NCBI GenBank assembly: GCA_037954235.1 | Contig: JBBMOA010000018.1 | Location: 4,044,501 to 4,108,500, forward strand | Direction of reading: 5' to 3' | DNA: 64,000 nt | Origin: Aulostomus chinensis | Lineage: Eukaryota > Chordata > Actinopteri > Syngnathiformes > Aulostomidae | In this document: positions 13,218 through 24,110 of the stretch, one piece after another | Layout: every line of letters starts with the position of its first letter | Position numbering within the stretch: the stretch's first letter is position 1 | Notes under the pieces: generated by a model | What the model was told of the DNA's origin: nothing | Databases searched by the model: none | What the model saw: only the letters and a program-made list of their open reading frames with translations | Translations under genes and position numbers: made by a program

Positions 13218-13561
13218 GGGCAGCATGGTGGTGCGGTGGTCAGCACTGTCGCCTGACAGCAAGAAAGTTGGAGCCCCGGCTGGAGCACGGGGTCTTTGTG
13301 GGTGAGTCTGCATGTTCTCCCTGTGCCTGTGTGGGTTCTCTCTGGTACTCCAGCTTCCTCCCACAGTCCAAAGACATCAAGAGGGACCAGGTTAATCCAG
13401 ACTCTAAATTGACCGTAGGCGTGACTGTGAGAGCCAATGGTTGTCTGTCTCTATGTGTTGGCCCTGCCATGGACTGGTGACCTGTCCAGGGTGAACCCTG
13501 CCTCTCACCTGAAGGCTACTGGGATAGGCCCCAGGCTAAGAGGCAGAAAAGAGATGGATGG
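13218..13561 (+). repeat. tRNA-headed SINE, copy C
   Basis: Plus orientation, between tbc1d17 and akt1s1. The head is GGCAGCATGGTGGTGCGGTG and the tail is a short GATGGATG. Flanks AAATTTGGTAACA (13205-13217) and AAATTTGACAACA (13562-13574) look like a 13-bp duplication with two mismatches, so this copy is older than copy A. Confidence 0.85.
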
Positions 13562-14198
13562 AAATTTGACAACATTTTTAGTGGCATATAAAGTCTGGAA
13601 TATTTGTTATATATTTTCTTTAAATGTTTTTTATTTTATCTGAAAGTATCCCTATTTTTGTGGTATGCGTACCCAGCACAGGGACATTTTGAACTTCCTG
13701 AGACTTCTCTTCTGGGAACCAAAACTAGTGGGCCCATCATTGCCATCACCTGTTGTGTTGATTTCTTCAGTGGCTCCGTCTCGAACGATAAACTCAGTGG
13801 GATGAAAAAACAAGCAGCGAATTTACAGCTGCACATAGACGTTGAAATGTTCCTTACTGCAGACCACGCCCTCAAAGCTGCTGAACCTTTGAAAAGTACT
13901 ACTCAAGCAGAGCGAGTAAGATCAAGTACCCACTTGCTACAATAAGAGCCTGGTTCCCCAAAAGGTTCCTATGGTTGACATGCACATTAAGACTTTTTTT
14001 TTATATATATAACTTTAAATTAACTTAAACCTGCTCCAAACTGTAACAGCAAAACTAAAAAATATCCTATCATGGTTGTATAACTGTGCGATGTGTGTGT
14101 AGCACAGTAGGGACCTTTGACCCCCAAAATCTTTTCTGTGATTCCATCAAGGTGTTCTTGATTCATTGCTTTAGCAAGAATGGTAGGTGAGTGTGTGG

Positions 14199-14239
<41 letters not shown>

Positions 14240-14243
14240 TGTT
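14199..14243. repeat. (GT)n microsatellite
   Basis: An imperfect GT array of about 20 units, with one A interruption near its end. Confidence 0.95.
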
Positions 14244-14941
14244 TGCCCCCCCCATGTCTCCTTTCCTCAAGTTCTTCCATTGCAAGTGGTTCCATTACCT
14301 CCCCCCTCTCTGTTCTGTTCATTCAGGTCAATATATTTCCTGAAAAATATGAATCTAAATGGCAATAAAATCTCAAATAAAAAAGAAATGCATATCTGCA
14401 AGTGAAGGCATTTCATGAATGTGGAAATAGTTCCAAAAATATTTTGAAGAAGAGGAGATTTTAAAAAAGATCCATAAGATGGTTCCTATCAAAGTTTGCC
14501 CTGTCTCAAAACTAAATATTAAACTGCACGTGTGTTGTACAAATCTGGAAATATCAGTAAAAATACCACAATTCCTTCAAATAGGTCCATGCATTTCCTG
14601 CAAAACTTGACAACGTGGGTCATGAGAACGAATAAACAAATAAAGCCATATCAGACTTTGTTGAATAAAATGAAAAATGATTCCTGGTAAAAACCCGTAA
14701 CAGTGAGACAAACCAAACCAAACCAAACCAATCCTATAGCGAATCAATAATCAAATGTTAGGGCATTCTCAGATAAACACATGGTTCTTTGATATGTTGA
14801 TCTAAGAGTGTTTTTTTTTCTATTATACGGCAATTAGGTGACAGCAAAACTGTGTTTTAGCAGATGAAATCTTGGCCAACAATCTCGTCACATGTGAGCA
14901 GCTGGTTTGTGGGTTTACAGTAGCTGAGTAGTTGGGGCGTA

Positions 14942-15070
14942 CACGTGCACGAGAGAAATTCGAGGACGAGCCCGCCCACAGACCTCGGGCACGTGTACAA
15001 CGTGCGTCCCGATTGCAAGTCAGTAAACAGGTGACGTCGGGCAACCGTCAAGCTGCCTAGAGCTACGTCA
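14942..15070 (+). promoter_or_regulatory. Candidate akt1s1 promoter segment
   Basis: Within 130 bp there are two CACGTG E-boxes (14942-14947 and 14990-14995), a near-palindromic CRE TGACGTCG (15032-15039) and a second CRE half TACGTCA (15064-15070), in a locally CpG-rich setting. It lies 1.7 kb upstream of the akt1s1 start codon. Assignment to akt1s1 is by position only; no first exon was mapped. Confidence 0.35.
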
Positions 15071-16800
15071 CAGAAAATCTGAAGCAGAGAAAGTATTTCC
15101 TTCACATTAAAAACACGTAGTGGTTTGCTTTTCGACATCATGTGAAATTGTTGGATGAGTCCAAAAATCATAAACTAATTCATCTATTAACATGTTTCAG
15201 AGGAGCAAAGGATATAGTCACCAGAAATATAGCCTCAAAAACGGTAATTCCTCATTGACTGATTTTATTTTGAAATTCCCAACAGGAAAACATACCCGCG
15301 ATGCCTGCAAGCTTTCCGCTGGTGAGGAGCCTAGCTAAGGGGAGAGAGACCGTGAGAGAAAGCAGAATACGTATGATTATAAAAAAGTAAAGTTTAAGCT
15401 CGATAAATAACTGGCAACGTGGAAGAAAGAAACGGAACAGGTAGGCGAACGTCTCCCCTCGTTTCTGCCATTTATACTTCGCGTCTCGGCTCCTGCAAAA
15501 GGCTGAAAAATGGAGGTGAAATGTGGGTCCATCATGAGCAGGCTGCACACAACAGTGAATAAACAACAAGATCAACAACAACAACAGATGCAGCTGCGAC
15601 GGCAGCCACACGGGAGGGACCGGGCGTGAAGATCCACTTTTAACACCAAATATTACAGCCGGAAAGGCTGACATTGATGCTAAGGGTATCCATTGTGTGC
15701 AGGGTCCTTAAGTTAGGAGGCTACAGTAGTTAGCATGCTGTCAAACAGCTCATGGGGGGGGGGGGGGGGGCTGCGACAGTCACAGCACAGTTCGAGGCTT
15801 AGCACAGATATTTTCACTCAGTTAAACAAATGCAACCTGATTGAATGGATGATTCGAGCGATGCACGCTATGGATTTTTTTTTTTTTTGCCTCATACGTG
15901 ATTTGCCGATATTTTATTACCAAATTGGCCGATAGCCAAGGTCGATGAGACCAAATAATCTCTCCCTGTCTTTCTGTATTGATTGATATCGATATTTATC
16001 CTGATTTATAGTCTAAAGAAACCAGATGGTCGACTTAGAACATAGTCCAGCATAAGAAATACCCAGACATGGTGATTTGGACACAATCGTCTGCAACGGT
16101 TTAATGGATGTAACAGCTATGTGGCTAAAGGCAAATACTGGAACATCTACAACGGGCTGGAAAGTCCAGAACATGACATCAGTTTTACTGTAATGTGCCT
16201 TTTAAAACCAAGGCAAGACAAGATTAATGCTATATCTCACCTGAAGAATATCTAACATCTTCAGCTGTGTCTTCTATAACGTCACTGCATTATTACTACT
16301 GTATTTACTGCATGTGTACAACAGATAAGACCAGAGAGGAAGACACTTGGTCAAAACGTTTCCAATTGCACTGATATTTTCAGGTTTTCCAGCTAACCTG
16401 GATCTTGTTCTACTTATTCCAGGTATCACCAGCAACTTGGCACCATCTATTCTCTCCCCTGGCTCTCCGGTGTGAAAGGAAAACACCCATTTTATCATAT
16501 CTAAAGTCACCTAGTGCCTCTCTACCTGACCCATCAGAAGTTTCCTCTACATCTTCACCAGTGCAAAAAAACCCAACAACAACAAAAAAACATTCACCAG
16601 CAAGACAGAAGACTCGACATCAACAGCAACGACAACAGCCCGACAACACAACACGACAGAAAGTAAATAGCCGCCAAAGTCAAAGTTTGGTGTCCTGAAA
16701 TCAAAGCTTCTGATTGGTTTGAACCCTCTTCATCAGCATTCTCAGCTCTTTCGTTAAGCCAGTCCATATAAGACAGTTGCACACACTACCTAGCACCATT

Positions 16801-18906
16801 ATGGCCTCCATCACCAAGTCATCGGAACTTGAGATCCTGGACAACCACAGAGATAGCTGGCTAGCGCTACTGACAGCTGCAGAAACGTATAGCCAAAAAT
16901 CTGGCTGCGACCTGGCCATACTCACAGCGTGTAAGAAGTTCCGGTCATCGACTGGAGACGGAGAAGTGGGGAGGAAACAGGAGAGCGGTGCCTTTCCTAG
17001 GGAGTGTGATTTCTCATACAACGTATGGGGTCAAGGGTTCCTGGCCGAGTCTGCACGCCGCTATATAGATGACATTGGAGTGCTGCACTCTACAACCTTG
17101 CTAACAGCCCAAAGGCACACACGTCAGGCCGGGGGAGAGGGAGGAACCAAACTAGTGGTTGACCTGACCTCTGACCCTGGACACAAGGGGGTGAGTGGCC
17201 TGCATGTGCCGCAAACGTCACTTTGGCATTCATTCAAACGTAATGTTTGATTCCCTGTTGTTTCAGAACTTAACAGGCGACGGAATTGTGAGCGGAGTCA
17301 GTCCTAATGGAAGACTCTATTCCCAAAGCTACCCATCGATCTATAGCTCAGGAGCTGTTCCCGGGCAGGGCGTCGGGCAAAATGGTAACGGAGAGAGAGA
17401 ACGGGAGAAAAGTGTGCAGGAGGCAACCAAGCAGGGGAGGCGGAGGTCTGGAATCGTGGAGTTGGATGAGGAGTGTGAAGATGAGGAAGAGGAGGAGGAG
17501 GAGGACATGGATGAGAGGAGAACATTCGGGAACGAGAGTGCTGGTGTGGAGTGATGAAGTTCATCTGTCGGTACATACTTTGGAATGTGTTTGCTGTGAG
17601 TTTTCTCATCATCATTTGCTTTCAGGTGTCTTCTCCATGGATGAGGATTCTCTGTCTCGCGACTGTGAGCCTTTCTTTGAGTCTGATGGCGAGGAGGAGA
17701 GCACCGATGGTAAGAGTTTGGTCACGCGTGCATCAATCAAATTTATTCTTCATCACATTGAGAAATCACATCTAACTGTTTTCCAGGCTCATTGAGCGAA
17801 GATGCTCCTCCGCCCTCACGCAGCATGGCTGTGGGTCAGGCTGCCTACTCGTCCCGGCACGCCCACACCATGTCTCTGGCCCGCTCTTTGCCCGTATCTG
17901 TGCCTGTATGGGGCTGCAGAGGAAACAGAGCGGCCCAGGGAGAGGGCAACAGTGGAGAACGGGTGAGCGGGTTTGCACATTGCATAAAAAAACAGATCTT
18001 AAAATTACGGGCCTACCTGAAACACAACGCGGGATTAGCCTGTTAGCGTTGGGCTTGACTCACAGGTCTGAGTTTCAACACATAGCTGACAGAGACTGAG
18101 GACGATCTCCCAGGTTTTGTCGCAAAAATTGGTTTGAAAAAATTAGATTTATTTAAAACACCTGCATCTCACAAGCAATTTTGTAGCTGGCGCAGTGACA
18201 TGCGGAAGTTGGGTCCTTGTAAACGTTGTCCTGCCAGCCACACGTGCATCATAGGACGTCCCAGCCACAGGCACCGAGCAAAACGCCTTCTGTTGCATTT
18301 GCAAACAACTACCTGCCATTCCTGAATCTCCTGACTGCAGTAGGCGAAGAGCTTTGATGCCTGGTATATCAAGACTCGCCCTGTTGGTGGTGAGGCCCAA
18401 AGTAAAAAGAAAGTATATTATATGTACTAAATATAAATACTACATACTCAATAGATAGGCTATAAGTACCACATATTTCATCAAGAATGTTTCTGTCATT
18501 ATATTAGATGTTTTAGATGTGTAAGTGTTCAATAAGTTTTATTTATGATGAATGTGGTGCAACGATAGAAATATGTCTTCATAAGCACAATTGTCTACAT
18601 ATCCTTCCAACCAACAGAAAAATTCATGTAAAAAGTGTATGAAACAACACACCACCAGTTCAAATAATAGAACCTGCTGTGGAACACGTGCTGTGAACAA
18701 GTAACAAAACTGAATGAATTTTTTTCTACTTTTATTGTTACATAAACATATTTTTGTTTGGCCCTCAGGTGGGCTGTGCTGACCTGGAGCATATTGCAGC
18801 CAGTATGAAGGCCCTACTGGTCCCTGGAGCCACCGACGGGACAGAAATGTTCGGGGCCCTGCCTCGGCCCCGGCTCAACACGGGGGACTTCTCTCTTAAA
18901 CACTGA
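16801..18906 (+). CDS. akt1s1: Proline-rich AKT1 substrate 1 (PRAS40)
   Basis: Five coding exons (16801-17190, 17267-17543, 17626-17709, 17787-17962, 18769-18906) give 354 aa with consistent phases. The ATG at 16801 has A at -3 and G at +4. PRAS40 is a raptor-binding mTORC1 component and substrate that is released after Akt phosphorylation. Diagnostic sites are present: the TOS motif FSMDE (about 225-229; human FVMDE), the mTOR-site block SLPVSVPVW with Ser288 matching human Ser183, and RPRLNT with Thr347 matching human Akt site Thr246. It ends GDFSLKH. It is about 100 residues longer than human PRAS40 (256 aa), mostly because exon 2 encodes 92 residues including a Glu/Asp run. Head-to-head with tbc1d17, as in mammals. 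Confidence 0.95.
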
Positions 18907-21064
18907 AAGGGAGTTGATCAGAGACACAGAGAAAGGGATAGAGAGAGTGAATCAGAGAGCAAAGGAGACGTGGGGAGGTTGTGGTGGCAGAAGCAGACCT
19001 GGCAGATGTGACGCTCAGTATGTCAAATACCGTGTAAAAGCTAGCACCCCCATTTATTTCTCATTAATCAAAATTAATGGCACATGCTTCAAGGAGAAAC
19101 TGACAAACGAACACTAATAACATTCTCGACGATATACCCTCCCACTTCTCACTATACATTTCGCAATACTAGCTCGTACACCCCAACACTACATTGGACC
19201 TCAACATGCGTGACCTGCTGCACTGACTAACAAGGACCTAACGCAAGGTAGCGGGCAAATGAACCTTGTGTGCTGACGAGTGGGTCAAATTACCTGTGAA
19301 GTAACAAGAACTTTTATACACCAGCCACGTGGACCTGGGTGACCAGTAACTCCAGTGCTACATGCTCATTTTCTAAACAACTCTGCATTGAGCAATTCTA
19401 CAATGTAAAGCTAAAGGTAGCCGCTGTCTTCCAAGACACTGTATTTGGAGAGGTGTTGCATTTTGGTTTTGGGAAACCAAAGGTACTCATAAAGATGATG
19501 CTAAGGTGTAGGCGAGTTTTACTTTTTGGTATGCGCTGACTCTGAGAGTTAGAAGACCATTCTCTGCTCGAGTTGGGAGACAGTTAGCTTAGCTTAGCAT
19601 CCCGACTGGAAGCATGAATGAGCTAGTTGCCTGGATCTGTCTTTAGTACAGAAGTATGCCTGCTAGCCCCTCCATACATCATATTTATACATTATGTCTT
19701 GTTGCTCTCTTTCATACACAAGCAGAAGTAAAAAAAAATGGACTACATGCTGGAACAGTTTTTAGGACATTTAATCAAGTCTTGCATCTCAGTTCACCCT
19801 GCTATTCTTGTAATTTCATCATAGCTACAAGACTTTTTGGGAAGTCTGTTTGCAGAGAAATTTAACATAATTCTTCAATAGAGCTCAGTAGACGGGTTAT
19901 GACTATGAGCTTCCTGAGATTCTCGTTCCCCAAACCCTGTGTTTCTGAGAACCAAACTTGAAATTAATTCACCAAAATGCATGCATTTGTACACATAAAA
20001 ACAAAAAAAGGGTGCCAAAAGGATGCATCATTAAAATACTGGTTGGGAAACATATCGCTAGTGTATAACAACAACCAGGCTTTACAAGCTACAGTAGAGT
20101 AGGCTCACTAGCTCTTGCTAGCTGCTATCGTACACTGCTAGTGGCTCTTGATTCTAGACCAGCCTTGTTTAATGTCCCGGCAGTTTCGTTTCCTAGTATA
20201 AAGAACTGTTTCGAGATGAGGCGCCAGCCTTAAATCAGCCTGAGCCTGGCTGGAAAACGGGTGACTTGACTTCTTAACTTTGGACTGATCCGGGCTAGCT
20301 ATGTTCCCTTTTTCTGCAGTCCTTATGCTAAGGTAAGCGAATTGCAAATTAGCTCACCGTGTTAGGAGAAAAGTATGAAACTTCCCAGAAAGAAAGAGAA
20401 GAAATATTTCCTAAAATGCCGAGTAATTGTATAAGGGCAAACAAAAGTGTTATATGTATTTGCTGTGAGTTGATGGTATAACATTCAAGGAATATTTTCA
20501 TCCGTAAACTTTTTTTTTTTTTAACCGCATAAAATAAATTCCCCACAACTGTAAGGCCCTTCCATGATTTCACACCTGCTAAAGTGTTAGCATGGAGCAC
20601 AGGAGCTGGTGATCTTCCAGGACCATATGGATGGTTTCTCCCATTTTTAACGAGTAGTTGACCAACAGGCCCTTTATAATGCCCCCCATCCACAATATCA
20701 TTTTATCCCTTGAAAGGTTAATAACCAGAGAAGTGGCTGGTTTAACTCAAAGCTTTTCAAAATAAGAGGGGAGAACACCAGCACCCACTCATAACATGCC
20801 TATTTGTACTTTTACCTTTGCCAATGAATGACTGACTGATAGAATGATTGTAAACCAATAGGAGATGTTTTGTTTTGTTTTGTTTTGTTTTTTGGCTCCG
20901 GATATCTTGAAATGACTGAATGATGTGATCGTGTGTGTGTGAGAGAGAGAGAGATCAAGAAATGGTTTAATTTGAAAGGAAAGAATGTCCCTCTGTGACA
21001 TTTCAAAAACAAATGTTTTGTTAAGTACTTTTGTGTTTCAAATAAAGGAGCAACACTAAGAGCA
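18907..21064 (+). other. Probable akt1s1 3' UTR
   Basis: No coding exon is visible. A poly(A) signal AATAAA stands at 21041-21046, giving a 3' UTR of about 2.1 kb if the whole stretch is transcribed. Another AATAAA near 20534 would allow a shorter form. A (TGTTT)n run lies at about 20870-20890 and a GA run at about 20940-20955. Confidence 0.5.
21041..21046 (+). terminator. Candidate poly(A) signal of akt1s1
   Basis: Canonical AATAAA, the last one on the plus strand before the converging minus-strand gene. Confidence 0.5.
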
Positions 21065-21162
21065 GAGATGTGATGCGTATGCAATGTTAATAGATGCCTC
21101 TAGAGGTCATCGGCGCTCTGTGAGAAGAAAATATGCACAATAGTTTTTACATAGCGGCTGAA

Positions 21163-21168
21163 TTTATT
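21163..21168 (-). terminator. Candidate poly(A) signal of the PRY-SPRY gene
   Basis: AATAAA on the minus strand, about 300 nt past the stop codon of the PRY-SPRY gene and about 120 bp from the akt1s1 signal that faces it. Confidence 0.5.
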
Positions 21169-21468
21169 GACTACATTTGTCACTCTTACAGGCTATAACA
21201 AGCACTCTAGTACATGCAGGATTCTATGTTATAAAAACATTTACCTAGCCTTCAATTTTAAATAAATGACATTACTAGATATACATTAGTACATAAAATA
21301 TTTCACCATTTTTATATTTAATAGGAAATAAATAAAATTTTCCATGCATCAGAGACAGCAAAAACATTCTACGAAGATGTCATTGCGTGCTTTACTACTC
21401 CAACACTTGTTCCCCATAATTTACACTACTTGACCTTCTTGCCCCTGGAAGCTGAACTCTCTACTGCG

Positions 21469-24061
21469 TCACTGATCCTTTTTCCGAATGAGGCAGAAGG
21501 AATTTGTGCCGACCCAGACTCCGGGGTAGAGCCTCTCCTGGGTGTTGATTTTAAACTTGTGAATGAGCCGGACCTCCTTCTCGCCCTCTCCTTCCACTAT
21601 GAGGAACTTGATGATGCCTGCTGGCTGGTCGACGTAGATGCCCAATGTGGGGGACAAAGGGAGCTGGATGTCCACGTTCTCACCGTTGTGCCAAACTTGA
21701 TAGCAGGAGCCTGACCAGCCAACTCCCCAAGAGCTGGTGTTCTCCCCAAGGCCGCAGGGGCCATCCTGTCCCTTCCTGGGTGCACTCTCGCCGACCACGC
21801 CGATCACCACCCAGCCATCGCTGTCCATCTCCCAGTACCCTCGAGAGCCCTGCAGGAATTCTTTACACAAGACCTGCAGGAGAGAGGACAGGTGAGCTAC
21901 AGGCCCAGGTGAGCCTCCAATGAGCTGAGAGCATGTGATGAGATTTTGGAGTATTATGCAGTCTGTAGTGAGCTTTTACTATTTCATAATGTCATATGTA
22001 CTTAAATGACTAGTAATATCTGTCCTGCAATGTACTCTGAGCCAGATTATCCAAATATGGCCTCCAGGGGCCTCAGGAACGAGTCGTAAAACCCAGAAGC
22101 AAGGCTGAATGTGTGGTTCCCACACAAAAGTCGCTGAGATAATGTCAGTGGCCACTTGAGCACTAAATAATTTAATGTTTTGTTCTACAGCATAAAATGC
22201 ATCAAGAAGAACTAAACTCGTGAATTTTAAAGCTTTTTATGCATCTTAAGGATGGCGGCTGCTAACAAGCGGCTTAACTAAAAGTTTAAGTCGTAAAACT
22301 TTTGTTTCCCATAGAGCTCATTTTCGTCAAGAATCCAAAGTCCCAGTGCAAAAATCTGGTAGGATTTGCTTGAGGGGATTTATGGAGATGCTAACTTCCG
22401 GGTTAACCTACTATATATTGATATACCAATCAATCAATCAATGACGATACATCTGATCCAGTCCGTCTCCGAAGGCAGACCTGGGTCTACTCTACCTGTG
22501 GTGAGTGTTCATATCTCTCAGGTCTGTTGGGATATGGGCAGACGGCGTCTGAGGTACGAGCCACCTTGGCTCCGCCCTCTGATATCCACAACAGCTTCTG
22601 GGCTGTTTTGTCATCCAGGGAGATGGGGTACCAGTCTGTGTGGATGGAGAGGGATATAAGTTCAAATATTTGTAGACTGAACATGAAATGTGCCTCAAAT
22701 CAAGATTTCTGAAATACCTTTTTTCAAACAGTTGTTTAGTGAATGATGATAAAACAGTTTTGTTTTTTTTTGCTCTATAAAACAATAACACTTATTGCAC
22801 TGTTGGGGCAGGGGTTTCACATGTCCAAGATGACATTTAATACATAAAAAATGTGCAGTTATGGAATATCCTGCCATCCTGAAAAGCAGTGTCATGATAA
22901 ACACGTGTCATTCGTTGACGATGAGAGCAACTTCAGTGAGACGGGTGTAGGTCCAGTGCAGGCTTACATTTGAGGAAGTCTGCCCTTGTGGTGGGTTCAG
23001 GGATATTTGGCTCGTATGGAGGCAGCTTTACTGTGAGGATGAGAGAATGAAACAAGTCTTCATCTGTTGATGTGTGGATCTTACTGGTTGTTTACTACAC
23101 GACAGTGATGCACCGCGTTGCTCTTTACCTTCTGCGGCTCCATTTTTCCTTCCTGTAAAAGACAAAAGATCAAAGTGTCATTTATTTCTAACCAACATAT
23201 TCTTGATGAATCGCTCTCACACTGGAATTTTAAGGACTATTTGTGGAGGCAACGAGAGGTAAAATTCCATCCAGCTATCGTGGACCCGCTGGCTACCCTT
23301 CATCTCCAGTAAATAATCTGCTGCTCTCAACATGCAGTAGATCACAAGCTAGCATGTGTGCTCTGTCAGCTTAACACTGATTCATGAAGTTTAGGTTTCA
23401 ACATATGGAGCCCAGAGGCCCGAGCAGCCCTTCCTGAAGGACAACTATCCGCACTGACAGCAGGAATCTGCGTCTATATGTGATGCTGTTCTGTCACACC
23501 GCCGCCGGCGTGTTTGTCATGTTCTGGGGCGGGTGTCTAATCTCTTTCTTTTATTCCTCCTTGCACTTGGTGACTGAGTGTGCCTTCTGACATTCTGAGA
23601 AAACGACGAGCCAATACCAGCCGGTCTGGCCCTCCATTACCTCTCCGTGAAGGTCACCTCTGCTAAAGTTACTGATCCTCAAATTTCACACCGATACCTA
23701 ACTCCTCATCATTCATACTCACATATCACGAGGTTACATCACCACATCAGGCTGATATGTGTGTGTGTTTGTGTGTGTGTGTGTATCCTTGCTATGGCCA
23801 AAATTAGACAGAAAGTCCTTCTAAATCATCCATACTGTAGGTGTGATTCTCTGATTGTAGGTGGCGGCGTAGTGAACACATCATTGACCGATACAGAAAA
23901 CGTCATCAGTCTCACTGGAGGTGAATCGCTTTGAGCAGGTTGTTGGAACATAAAAGGGCTAAATGGGATGGATCTGTGTTTAAAAATGAATTAGATAGAT
24001 TCAATAAAGGATCAAATAACAATATCCAAACAACCTTCATAACTAACATAAGAAACACACT

Positions 24062-24110
<49 letters not shown>

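Larger units (their letters stand above)
12660..16800. other. Spacer between tbc1d17 and akt1s1 start codons
   Basis: No coding exon recognised. It holds SINE copy C, a GT array, a G-run at about 15755-15770 and a CRE/CACGTG-bearing block near 14.94-15.07 kb that is the best akt1s1 promoter candidate. A 140-codon minus-strand frame at 15252-15674 is hydrophobic and unbounded; I do not call it a gene. The sequence just before the akt1s1 ATG (ACACACTACCTAG) could be a splice acceptor, so 5' UTR exons probably lie in this spacer. Confidence 0.5.

Noticed and set aside
15252..15674. 140-codon minus-strand frame in the tbc1d17/akt1s1 spacer
   Set aside because: It is a hydrophobic, Leu/Phe-rich, low-complexity translation with no recognised domain. 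It lies in a likely 5' regulatory region of akt1s1.
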